This document shows, one piece after another, positions 49,499 through 59,009 of a DNA stretch of 64,000 nucleotides. The position numbers were made by a program, and so were the translations under genes. The notes under the pieces are model-generated. The model had not been told where the DNA came from. It searched no databases and saw only the letters and a list, made by a program, of their open reading frames with translations. Position 1 is the stretch's first letter. Every line of letters begins with the position of its first letter. The DNA is from Bacteroidota bacterium (GTDB lineage: Bacteria; Bacteroidota; Bacteroidia; AKYH767-A; 2013-40CM-41-45). The stretch lies in contig JADJFC010000001.1 in assembly GCA_016708785.1 (NCBI GenBank), forward strand, positions 310,001-374,000, written 5' to 3'.

Positions 49499-50542
49499 TC
49501 TTACCCGATTGGCGATTCCTATGCGAAAGATATTTCTAGATATTACCCGTTCGGGATGATAATGCCGGGTAGACAATTGAATCCGGAGAATTATCGGTTT
49601 GGGTTTAATGGGAAGGAGTATGATAATGAAGTTAAGGGTGTAGGGAATCAACAGGATTATGGGATGAGAGATGTATGACACCAGAATAGCTAGATTTTTT
49701 AAAGTCGATCCAATTTCTGGCCTATATCCAGAATTGACACCTTACCAATTCGCAAATAACGACCCGATTGAAAGTGTTGATATTGATGGATTAGAAGGTG
49801 AAGAAGCAAAAATGGATGGAATCGAAAGAACCGATAGAAGAGCTGCTCAACAAGCTCATCCAAATAATTTTGATGCTCAAAATGATTATATTAAAGAACG
49901 TAGAGATGCCAGAGGCTGGGCAGTGGCGCCAGCTTTCGTAGTTGTATCGGCAATTGGAATTGCAGCAGCATCAGAAGCAGCAGTAGCATGGGCGTTTTGT
50001 AATCCATTTGTCGCCACAGAGATTACTTACGGCACCTTTTCAGCGGCAAATGGTTATGATGGGCCTGGACCAAATACGTTTTTAAAGGAACTGGTGTGCT
50101 TGCAACTTCCACTGAAAAAGAAATTGCAAAAACTGGAATTAATGCTGTTCTTCGTAGGTCTGAAGTCGCAAAAATTGAAGCTAACATTGATAAATGGACA
50201 AAAATTGGCTCAACAGGTAAATTTGGTGAAGATGCACTAAAAACACTTGGAGGAAAACCGCAGCAATATTTTCAAACTACAGTAGGCAAAGGTGGACGAT
50301 ATATTGATCAATTAGTTGATGGAGTTGGACACGAATCTAAAGTGGGTTATACTTACTTAACTTCAACTATTAAAGATCAAATCATAAAAGATGCAGAGTT
50401 GATTTCAAAAGATAAATTAACAGGTTCGGTTTGGCATTTCTTTGCAAGTCCTGTTACCGGTAAGTGCGGTGCTTCAAAACCACTATTAGAAGAGTTAAAG
50501 AGGAATGGTATTGATTACATAATTCACCCTGCAAATAAGTAA
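49499..50542 (+). CDS. Orphan RHS tip 2 with putative PD-(D/E)xK nuclease domain (frameshifted)
   Basis: Begins 21 bp after barstar with a short piece of RHS body (SYPIGDSYAKDISRYYPFGM), then the same core as tip 1 (GFNGKEYDNEVKGVGNQQDYG, MYDTRIARFFKVDPI, YPELTPYQFANNDPIESV). A hydrophobic stretch (VAPAFVVVSAIGIAAASEAA) precedes the toxin domain: GEDALKTLGG, GRYIDQLVDGVGHESKVGYT, TIKDQIIKDAELISKD, WHFFASPVTGKCG, GIDYIIHP. The D and ExK (HESK) arrangement plus the trailing Q and WHF suit a restriction-endonuclease fold toxin. Frames change near 49672 (extra G) and 50085 (lost T). Core and context are firm; the nuclease call is moderate. Confidence 0.75.
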
Positions 50543-50547
50543 GTCAA

Positions 50548-51124
50548 ATGAGTTACCAAATAATAAATAATCTACCGAGTGATTTTATTTTTAGCGATAA
50601 ATCAAATAGTGAACTAAAGCACTATGAAGAATGGTTTAAAACGAACAAAGAAAAAAGAATAAAACAACTTATTGAAGCAATTAAAGAAAGTAAGGGATTT
50701 GAAAATTGGAAAGCTGATTTTACACCGAGTTCATTAAATGAAATAGGCTCGTGGATTAAGCAAAATTTATATACCGAAAAAAAATATCCACAGAAAAGTA
50801 CAAGCAGAAACGCTTAAGTATTCCTGATTATATAAATATTAGAGACTGGGATTTGACGAATGAAACCTATTCCTAAATTGATTGATATAGGTATTTATTT
50901 TGGGGAAGTTTTATAAAAAACCATACTAATTTAAAATGGGAACAATTTTTTCTAAAATAAAAAATGACAGCGATCACGGTCACATGGTTATTAAAGGTTT
51001 TGGGAAGGACAGATTAAATCCATTAAGAGTGTCTTATATTATTGGACTTAAAATGATTGATAACAAATCAAACGAAACGGGTATTTTTAAAGCGTATACA
51101 ACTTGGAAATCCTACCTATCCTAA
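50548..51124 (+). CDS. Candidate immunity protein for RHS tip 2 (frameshifted)
   Basis: Starts 5 bp after tip 2 and reads MSYQIINNLPSDFIFSDKSN in the first frame to about 50790. Restoring single bases in A and T runs near 50783, 50875, 50912 and 50950 gives one protein of about 190 residues: KQKRLSIPDYINIRDWDLTN, DIGIYFGEVFIKNHTNLKWE, NDSDHGHMVIKGFGKDRLNP, ending AYTTWKSYLS. The pattern GIYFGE...WE...NPLRV...AY..W is like known polymorphic-toxin immunity families, but I cannot name one. Position after the toxin is the main evidence. Confidence 0.65.
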
Positions 51125-51229
51125 TGTTTTCATCTTGATATTAAAGAAGGGTTTTTCAAGAGTCCAGCCTTAAGTATTTTTAAGGCCATTGATGGAGTGG
51201 AAGCTTAAAGTAACACAGCAACTCAATAA

Positions 51230-52075
51230 AGTATAAAATCTTAATCCGTTTTCAGTGGAAATTTTTATTTTCGATTTCCCAAGCAATTGCCATTGAGAAA
51301 TATACTTCTCCATTTCTTCTCTGGCAAGTACTTTTTTCTCTAAATTGTCTTGATTTTCTATAACACGATTTTATCGCACAAAGAAAAACTATGAACTAAG
51401 ATCATAGAAAATATACTTCACCGGAGGGATACTATTAAATTGTCTTCCTGTATTGTCATTCCAACAGGTGATTAGACCACTGACTTTCAAGTTCATTATT
51501 AAAAACCGACAAATGGACTTTTAGTTTTTCATCTCTATTCTCAGGTTCATCATTCTTTATAACAAGAAATCTCTTGTCATTAGAAGTGCTAACTATTGGA
51601 TCCTGGCAAATAGATTGAATTCAGAAATGCAAATGTATTTCGGGTTTTCCACTTAGAGCGTACAGGAAAAACTGCTAGTTTGACTCTGAAGGAGAAACAG
51701 ACATCAATTCCATGTTAAATTTATGAGCATATATTGAAAGTGAATCTTTCCCTCTATTTTTGATATACCATAGATCTGATCGTTAAATGACATAAAATAC
51801 TCGAGCATATAACATTCTTTCGAATAACTCGGGTCTTTTTTCGATTCATAATGTTTTGTCCCGCTGAAATCCTTTTTCCGGATTTCTAATTTTCTCTCTG
51901 AAAATGAAAAGATTTAAGCATTAGTATCCTCATATATGAAATTTCCAAAACTCTTATCCTTTTCCCACCATTTAATCTTTTCACTTTGCTTTTGCGAATA
52001 AGCAATGCAGTTAAACAAAAAGAGCGATGATCATGACGCTTAATTTTGATCTCATAAATTTTAAACTATTGAATT
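51230..52075 (-). pseudogene. Broken gene for a secreted protein of unknown function
   Basis: The minus strand contains a chain of protein-like segments in changing frames: MIIALF / FNCIAYSQKQSEKIKWWEK (signal-peptide-like start), KSFGNFIYEDTNA, KDFSGTKHYESKKDPSYSKE, LEYFMSFNDQIYGISKIEGK, DPIVSTSNDKRFLVIKNDEP, KLKVHLSVFNNELESQWSN and LEKKVLAREEMEKYISQWQL. They read as one exported protein with propeller-like phrases. At least six frame breaks make it either a pseudogene or a badly called region. I do not recognise the family. Confidence 0.5.
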
Positions 52076-52079
52076 TTGA

Positions 52080-52634
52080 GCAATATATTAAAATATTTTG
52101 TCTTGTTCTTTGACATTTTCATCCCAACGGAATATCAATCGACAATTTACTTTGCATAGAAATCGACGAGCAGAATTAGTTTAGTAATGATATTATTTTT
52201 CATTGTAAAGTTGATTTACCAACTCCTTTCACATCAACAAAACATCTGAGTCTTCGTTGATAAAATCATCCGACCTATTAAAAATCATAAAGGTTAGATC
52301 CGCCATTAGGGCAAAAGCGTATATTTAGTACAGAAGGTTTATCCTTGGGCACCTTTAAATCAGGACTTCCAATAAAAGACACCTGTTAGTTTTGGGGATT
52401 TGGGACAGAATGCTTGCAGTTCTTTCCAATCCATATTCTTGAGTTTTAGAACCGAACTTCGAAGCTCAACGCCGAATCAATTTTTCAAGGTTTAATTTTT
52501 ATCTACATATAAATTAATCACTATGGATTTAGGCCTTTAGTTAAAACATAGGATGCAAAATTTGGAATAATTTTTTCCATTTCTGTAGCAGGGCCTCTGA
52601 AAATCATGGTTCTCAACAAATAAATTAATCATAT
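52080..52634 (-). other. Degraded accessory DNA
   Basis: No intact reading frame. Minus-strand fragments such as MDWKELQAFCPKSPKLTGVF and GSPDLKVPKDKPSVLNIRF look coding but are interrupted. They may belong to another small gene of the toxin-immunity island. Nothing else is recognised. Confidence 0.4.
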
Positions 52635-53003
52635 CTATTTTAATAGGAATATAATAATATTTTCGAAATAATTCCAAACATCTAAAATAAAGTCAACATG
52701 GTTAGCGGAATACTCTAGTGCTCCATAAGCGCTAAGTGTAGTCATTCCTTCGTTAAAAAGAAAATATTCCCCCCACTTATTAAAGTACTCAGGAACGGAC
52801 GTCCTTAACTTTGCAATAATTTTCTTTTCAATATAAAAATCATTTTCTCTTATGCATTTGAATAAAATGATATCTTTTTCCTCGAAAAGTGAATCTATTA
52901 AATTTTTAAACCAAATTTTATCTTTCCATGAATCTAAATTGTTTGGAAAAATATTGATTTCATTAATATTATAGGTATAGTTTATTTTCTTTATTTCCTT
53001 CAT
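52635..53003 (-). CDS. Candidate immunity protein downstream of RHS tip 3
   Basis: An intact 122-residue frame, MKEIKKINYTYNINEINIFP... to NYFENIIIFLLK, with no signal peptide and an acidic, aromatic character (SLFEEKDIILFKCIRENDFY, NKWGEYFLFNEGMTTLSAYG). It starts about 85 bp after the end of tip 3 on the same strand, the position of immunity genes in RHS loci. I do not recognise the family, so the immunity role is inferred from place and size. Confidence 0.55.
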   Translation of the reverse strand: MKEIKKINYTYNINEINIFPNNLDSWKDKIWFKNLIDSLFEEKDIILFKCIRENDFYIEKKIIAKLRTSVPEYFNKWGEYFLFNEGMTTLSAYGALEYSANHVDFILDVWNYFENIIIFLLK

Positions 53004-53088
53004 TAAATAAGAATATTATTTTTTTCTTAGTGGATAGAAAAAGAGAGGGTGCCTTTGAATTGAGGCTTTATTTAAAAAAGGAATACTC

Positions 53089-54046
53089 TCATTTAACCTT
53101 AATTGTGAATTCCATCATATTACTTGAACCATGGGGCATAGCATCATAGTCCCATCGAAGTGCAAAACCTCCATAGGAAGTTTGCTTAATTGAAAACAAA
53201 GTTCCTCTACCAGAAGTCGTGTGAGAATATCCCCATTCAACCTTAAACCCTCCAAATGAGAGTCCATCACCATATCCACTATTTAGAGTAAAATTTTAGT
53301 TTCAATCATATATCGTCCAATTGCTAATGTAGTATATCCAAGAGGTGCGAAAGTTAAATAATTATCGAACAGACATTTTAATCCTCCAGCATCTGCCCTT
53401 CCTTTTTGAAAATTAGATAGAGCTAAATAATCGGCGTTCTCTTGATAAATAGATTTATAGGTATTAAAATTTAAAGCTTTTAGAGGAGCTTTTAAAGTGA
53501 CGTCTATCATGTTATTAACATCACTTAATAAATTTGTCGGATTGTCAATATAACTATTCCAATTGGTGTCACTCTCGAATAATCAGAAGAATTAATAGAA
53601 TTAAATCCATCGACCCATGTGCCTTCAGAATATATTTTTCCTTCCACAGAAACATATGCCTGTTGTTTGATATTCCAAAAATATGAAAAATTCTCATTGG
53701 AAGGTTTAAAATTCATCAATCCTGAACTTTCCGTTCCATTTTCTTCCGACCCGCTTGGAATTGAAACACGCTGTCCATTTGGGTTTTTTGATGTTCGCAA
53801 TCACCGTTTGGACAATCACCATTTATGTCAGAAATTCAGCGTTGGGTTATTAAAAAAAGTTGCATAGTTACTAGATGATTCTTGAACAATAGGATCTAAA
53901 TTCCACCTTCTAGCTATTCTAGTATCATACTCCCAAAATTCTGCAGTATTAATATTTCCAACTCCGGCAATTTCATTATCACGCTCTTGTCCATTAAACC
54001 CAAACCGATAATTCTCCGGATTCAATTGTCTACCCGGCATTATCAT
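53089..54046 (-). CDS. Orphan RHS tip 3 with unrecognised C-terminal domain (frameshifted)
   Basis: From ATG: MIMPGRQLNPENYRFGFNG, QERDNEIAGVGN, EYDTRIARRWNLDPIVQE, NYATFFNNPTLN; this is an RHS core of a slightly different subtype (RRWNLDP). The variable end continues through three frame breaks (about 53826-53800, 53560, 53290): SGLMNFKPSNENFSYFWNIK, WNSYIDNPTNLLSDVNNMID, CLFDNYLTFAPLGYTTLAIG and GGFKVEWGYSHTTSGRGTLF ... ALRWDYDAMPHGSSNMMEF, ending TIKVK. No known toxin motif is evident. It lies next to an inverted copy of the recombinase 3' end and faces tips 1 and 2. Confidence 0.65.
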
Positions 54047-54261
54047 CCCGAACGGATTATAACCCCATCTCTATACTCAACGCATTTTCAAAGAACTAAC
54101 TCAAATTCTAATGTCTCAAAATACTCGTTTTCGCTTAAAAACATGCAATTTTTTACAATGCATTTTCGGTAGCTTTTTTTTCGAAATTTTGAAGACGTAG
54201 ATGTACTTTATTGGTTTCTTGATCAAGGAAGGATTGCGAATATTGAACATAGCGAAAAAAA
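54024..54261 (-). repeat. Inverted repeat, right arm (recombinase 3' end to RHS core)
   Basis: Inverted partner of 47948-48186. It holds the same recombinase tail codons, spacer and core start. Outside the arm the sequences differ: upstream of FFRYVQY the left copy reads GHATGSKE, the right copy reads TFYGSG. The two arms enclose about 5.8 kb. Confidence 0.85.
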
Positions 54262-54272
54262 CCCGATCCGTA
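54153..54272 (-). pseudogene. C-terminal fragment of a tyrosine recombinase
   Basis: About 40 codons on the minus strand encode FFRYVQYSQSFLDQETNKVH and LRLQNFEKKATENAL before TAA, the same ending as the recombinase at 47390-48055 with one Asp to Asn change. Further upstream the sequence (TFYGSG preceded by a stop) is not recombinase-like, so only the tail, including the catalytic Tyr region, is left. It marks a second recombinase-RHS junction. Confidence 0.7.
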
Positions 54273-54369
54273 GAATGTTCAATCGTTTTAAAACGCAAAT
54301 TAAATTTACTCTTAACTAAATGCTATCGTTGAAAATTACAAACTGTACGATGATAAGGAAGAAAAAAAT

Positions 54370-54430
54370 AAACCACATAGGCACATAAATAACATAGAAA
54401 AACTATGTGCGCTTTGTGTCTATGTGGTTA
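54370..54430 (-). terminator. Composite hairpin downstream of recQ
   Basis: Outer stem AACCACATAG (54371-54380) with CTATGTGGTT (54420-54429), inner stem CATAG/CTATG. It follows the recQ stop by about 8 bp on the minus strand and has T-rich sequence beyond (TATTTTTTTC). Likely terminator and island boundary. Confidence 0.55.
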
Positions 54431-54437
54431 ATAAAAA

Positions 54438-56624
54438 TCAATTACCAAGCTCAGACATAAATTTGATTCTCATCAAACGTATATCTTCCAGCGTATAATC
54501 GTTTTCACCTAAAACTTTCAAGCCCACTTCGGCTGAATCGGTTTCGGCGGTTTTGAAGTAGTCGAAGACTTCGGCTTGGCGTTCTTCGTCGATGATCTCG
54601 TTGATGAAGTAATTGATATCTATTTTGTTCCTGATCCGACGATGCTTTCGATTTCTGTTAAGAGCTCGGCCATTTTTAATCCTTTGGCCTTACACATGTC
54701 GTTGAGAGAAATTTTTCTGTCGATGTTCTGGATGAGGTAGACTTTCAATACGCTTTTGTTCACGATCGATTTTACTACCAGGTCCATTGGACGATCAATA
54801 TCGTTTTCTTCTACATACTTTTCGATCAATTCAAGAAATGGCTTTCCGAATTTCACAGCTTTCCCTGTTCCTACTCCGGTGATGTTCTTCATCTCATCCA
54901 TTGTAATTGGATACTGAATTGCCATCTCTTCCAATGAAGGATCCTGGAACACTACAAACGGAGGAACATTTCTTTGCTTAGCGATCTTTTTACGAAGGTC
55001 TTTCAGCGCTGCGAATAATTCCGGATCAGCAGCAGCTGTTCCGCCGCCACCCATTTCATAGTCATCGTCGCTTTCTGTATTTTCATAGTCGTTGTCTTCA
55101 ACAACCATGATCTTCACAGGATTCTTTAAGAACTCTTTTCCTTGTTCGGTAACTTTTAGTGTACCGTATGTTTCAATGTCTTTCGACAAAAAACCTGCTA
55201 ATATCGACTGACGAACAATTGCTGTCCAGAAGCGTTTGCTTTTTTCATCACCAACACCAAATATTTCAAGTTGATCGTGCTGATGAAGTTTGATCGCATT
55301 CTCTGCGTTTCCTGTGATCAAATTCACAATGTGTTCCATCGCAAATTTTTCTTTCACAGCTAAAACCGCTTCGAGAACTGTTTCCACTTCTTCTTTACCG
55401 TCAAAACTTTTCTTAGGGTTATTGCAATTGTCGCATTCGCCACAATTATCCTGATTATAAAACTCTCCGAAATAACAACAACACTCTACGACGACAAACA
55501 GAAGTTTCAGCGTAACCGACTGTCTCTAACAAAAGTTGTTTTCCAATTTCTTGTTCCGCAACTGGTTTGCCTTTCATGAATTTCTCAAGCTTCTCAATGT
55601 CTTTGTAGCTGTAGAATGTCACACATCGTCCTTCGCGTCCATCTCTTCCGGCACGACCGGTTTCCTGGTAGTAGCCTTCCAAACTTTTCGGAATGTCGTG
55701 ATGAATTACAAAACGAACATCCGGTTTATCGATACCCATTCCGAAAGCGATCGTTGCAACGATGACGTCGATATCTTCCATCAGGAATTTATCTTGTGTG
55801 TCGGCGCGAACAGATGCTTCGAGCCCTGCGTGATAAGGAAGTGCACGAACACCATTCACTGCTAATGTAAAAGCGATCTCTTCAACCTTCTTTCTGCTTA
55901 AGCAATAAACAATTCCTGATTTGCCTTGATGCTGTCGGATGAATTTAATGATCTCTTTTGCCACGTCCACCTTGGGACGAACTTCATAATTCAAATTGGC
56001 GCGATTGAACGATGCTTTGTAAACATCGGCATCCATCATTCCAAGATTTTTCTGAATATCAAGTTGAACTTTCGGAGTTGCTGTCGCAGTAAGTGCGATA
56101 ACAGGAACTTTTCCGATTGCTTCTATGATAGGACGAAGTCGACGATATTCCGGACGGAAATCGTGACCCCATTCTGAAATACAATGTGCTTCATCGATTG
56201 CAAAGAAGGAAATATTTACTCCCTGAAGGAATTCAACATTCTCATCCTTAGTCAATGATTCCGGAGCTACATATAGTAATTTCGTTTTCCCTGATTTAAG
56301 ATCTTTCTTAACTGTTGCTATCTCTGCTTTATTGAGAGATGAATTTAAAAAGTGAGCGACCCCTTCTTCGTTACTGAATCCACGCATTGCATCGACCTGA
56401 TTTTTCATCAAGGCGATCAATGGAGACACAATAACCGCCGTCCCTTCCATAATTAACGCCGGCAATTGATAACACATCGACTTGCCACCACCGGTGGGCA
56501 TGATAACGAAGGTATCTTTGCCTGCTAATACTGATTGGATGATTGCTTCCTGCTCTCCCTTGAATTTGTCGAAGCCAAAGTACTTCTGCAAATAACTTTT
56601 CAAGGGTTTCTCTGCCACTAACAT
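54438..56624 (-). CDS. recQ: ATP-dependent DNA helicase RecQ (two frameshifts)
   Basis: 3'-5' DNA helicase of recombination repair, about 729 residues after repair. Helicase motifs: FVIMPTGGGKSMCYQLPAL (Walker A), FAIDEAHCISEWGHDFRPEY (DEAH box), GIVYCLSRKKVE and GYYQETGRAGRDG. The zinc-binding part (VCRRRVLL..., then NCGECDNC) is split by an extra base near 55475. An HRDC domain (LKDLRKKIAKQRNVPPFVVF) follows, and a C-terminal tail (KIDINYFINEIIDEERQAEV ... MSELGN) is joined by one A near 54625. Both breaks look like consensus errors. Confidence 0.93.
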
Positions 56625-56754
56625 TACAATTGTTTGATTTTTAAGGTAATATAATTAAATAAACTATTTATTTCCCGTGTTTATGGAATAAAATAAATAA
56701 TTTTGCCGAATAAGTAAGTGAGAAACGGCTGAAATTGTAAAAAAGTTTATTCTA

Positions 56755-57720
56755 TTGAAAAATTCAACACATATTAAGAAGCTGGCAATGAGCACTCTGG
56801 ACATAGAAGCAGAGTCAATTAGCCACCTTAAAAAATTTATCAACGACCAGTTTGTCGAAACAGTGCAGTTTCTCACGTCGATCAAGGGAAGAATTATCGT
56901 AACTGGTATTGGAAAGAGCGCCATTATTGCCCAGAAGATGGTGGCGACCTTCAACTCTACCGGCTCCCCTTCTATCTTCATGCATGCTGCTGATGCTATC
57001 CACGGCGACCTGGGCATCATCCAGAAGAACGATGCCATCATTTGCATCTCAAAGTCGGGCGATACGCCTGAGATCAAGGTATTAATCCCATTGCTTAGAA
57101 ACTGGGGAAACAAGTTGATCGCTATCGTAGGCAATACTGATTCATACTTAGGAAAGAACTGCGATTTCGTTCTCAATACATTCGTTGCAAAAGAAGCTTG
57201 TCCAAATAACCTTGCTCCTACCAGCAGTTCAGCTGCACAATTAGCAATGGGCGATGCGCTTGCTGTTTGTATGCTTGACGGAAAAGGATTTTCGAGCAAG
57301 GACTTTGCAAAGTATCATCCCGGTGGCGCTTTAGGAAAAAAACTATATCTGAAAGTAAAAGATATTTACCCAACGAATGCAGCACCAAAAATTGATATCA
57401 ACGAAGACATTCGAAAAGTGATCGTAGAAATTTCTTCGAATCGATTGGGAGCTGCTGCTGTACTGGACAAAAACAAATTAGTTGGAATTATCACCGATGG
57501 AGACATTCGAAGAATGCTGCTTGACAATAAAGAGATCACAGGTATCACAGCCAAAATGATCATGAATAAAAAACCGAAGGTTACTAGCAAAGACGAAATG
57601 GCTGTTGATGCATTGCATACGATGAAGCAATTCAATATATCACAATTGATCGTGGCAGAGAAAGGAAAATATCTTGGGATGATACATTTGCATGATCTGA
57701 TCCGGGAAGGAATTCTTTAG
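56755..57720 (+). CDS. kdsD: Arabinose-5-phosphate isomerase (KdsD/KpsF/GutQ family)
   Basis: Interconverts ribulose 5-phosphate and arabinose 5-phosphate, the first step to Kdo of lipopolysaccharide. Length is 321 residues from a TTG; the segment HIKKLAMSTLDIEAESISHL is family-like, so the internal ATG at 56788 would cut conserved sequence. The SIS domain has GIGKSAIIAQKMVATFNSTG and CISKSGDTPEIK, and a tandem CBS pair follows (VGIITDGDIRRML, LGMIHLHDLIREG). Divergent from recQ. Confidence 0.92.
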   Translation: MKNSTHIKKLAMSTLDIEAESISHLKKFINDQFVETVQFLTSIKGRIIVTGIGKSAIIAQKMVATFNSTGSPSIFMHAADAIHGDLGIIQKNDAIICISKSGDTPEIKVLIPLLRNWGNKLIAIVGNTDSYLGKNCDFVLNTFVAKEACPNNLAPTSSSAAQLAMGDALAVCMLDGKGFSSKDFAKYHPGGALGKKLYLKVKDIYPTNAAPKIDINEDIRKVIVEISSNRLGAAAVLDKNKLVGIITDGDIRRMLLDNKEITGITAKMIMNKKPKVTSKDEMAVDALHTMKQFNISQLIVAEKGKYLGMIHLHDLIREGIL

Positions 57721-58167
57721 TAATGAATAATGATTGTCGATGCAAATTACCGAGCACTCGTTATTAATTATAAATTATAAATTATTAATCTTCACTGTCC
57801 GATAAACCTAATTTCATAGGGCAGGAAATGCTAGCTGGAAGTTCTAGATTTCAATTTTCTTTTTTTGTTTGCCCAAAATCCGATAGCTATCGGGAGAAAC
57901 AAAAAAGGCCCTGCGCACCAAATCATTTGAAACTTCGATTATTAGACACAACCTTGATCAACTTTTCAAATGATTTCGCGCAGCGTTGACTCCCCACACA
58001 ATAACTGTTCTATCTTTGATTAAGTTAGATGTGTGTCAAGAAATTGTGGGGGCTTACTCCGAATATATTCTGCGAACAATTGATTTAAGTTATAATTTAT
58101 AACGCTACTTACCAATTACTACTTACTACTTACTACTTACTTAAAAAAGTATACCTTTACCGCCCCA
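57721..58167. other. Intergenic region rich in inverted repeats (candidate structured RNA or repeat element)
   Basis: No reading frame. Three nested or tandem hairpins occur: (1) a T-tract/A-tract pair around the CCGATAGCTATCGG palindrome (57858-57902), copy 2 of the repeat at 34857; (2) CTGCGC..AAATCATTTGAAA (57911-57932) with TTTCAAATGATTT.CGCAG (57964-57983); (3) CCCCACACAAT (57992-58002) with ATTGTGGGG (58043-58051). A 7-bp tandem repeat (ACTACTT) follows near 58108-58138. Possibly a small structured RNA such as a 6S-like molecule, or a mobile repeat; undecided. Confidence 0.45.
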
Positions 58168-58998
58168 ATGGCTCTATTTTCTTCTTCTACTAATCAAAAC
58201 GGCGAGATGTCGTTTCTTGGACATCTTGAGGCATTGAGGTGGCATATATTTCGTTCGGCAGTTGTTGTAATGACGCTTGCCATCGTTCTTTTCTTCTTCA
58301 AAGAATTTTTGTTTGATGGAGTTTTGTTAGCGCCAAAGAATGCTGACTTTCTTACCTATCGCGTACTATGTTCATTTTCTCATCGAGTTGGATTGGGAGA
58401 AGAACTTTGTATTACTGTCCTTCCGTTTACATTGATCAGCACAGATTTGTCGGCACAATTCACCACCCACATGTGGGTTGCTTTCATATCCGGTTTTGTG
58501 ATCGCATTTCCGTATATCGTTTGGGAACTGTGGCGATTTATTAAACCGGCTTTGACATCGAAAGAAAGAAATTATGCCAGAGGAATCGTGTTCTATACTT
58601 CATTCTTATTTCTTACTGGTGTTCTCTTCGGATATTATGTGATCACGCCAATGACGGTCAACTTTCTGGAAGTTCCAGGTAAGTACTCAGGTAAGCAATA
58701 CGATCACGCTTGACTCCTTCATTTCAACAGTCACGACGATGACATTGATCTCGGGTATTGTTTTGAACTTCCTATCCTCGTATACTTCCTTACGAAGATT
58801 GGCATTCTGACTGCAAAATTCATGCGCACCTACAGACGACATGCAGTCGTTGTGATTTTAATTGTCGCTGCCGTAATTACTCCAACATCAGATGCAACCA
58901 CATTGATCATGGTTGCTCTTCCACTCTATTTCTTATATGAAATCAGTATCTTCGTAAGCGCATATGTTAACCGAGGCAAAGTAGTTTCTGCCGAATAA
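58168..58998 (+). CDS. tatC: Twin-arginine translocase subunit TatC (frameshifted)
   Basis: Inner membrane receptor of the Tat pathway for folded proteins, about 277 residues after repair. The N-terminal MSFLGHLEALRWHIFRSAVV is the TatC signature and about six spans are visible. The first frame ends at 58713. Lost bases near 58664-58675 and one T near 58762 restore QVSNTITLDSFISTVTTMTL and GIVFELPILVYFLTKIGILT, then RRHAVVVILIVAAVITPTSD. The end is SAYVNRGKVVSAE. Probably an assembly error in a functional gene. Confidence 0.92.
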
Positions 58999-59009
58999 TC
59001 TTTCTTCAA

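Noticed and set aside
54116..54298. A 60-residue minus-strand frame over the right repeat arm (MRFKTIEHSTDRVFF...)
   Set aside because: It is the wrong frame of the recombinase tail; the correct frame gives FFRYVQYSQSFLDQ... TENAL identical to the left copy.
56664..57299. A 211-residue minus-strand frame opposite kdsD
   Set aside because: It overlaps the clear SIS domain gene in antisense and has no recognisable features.
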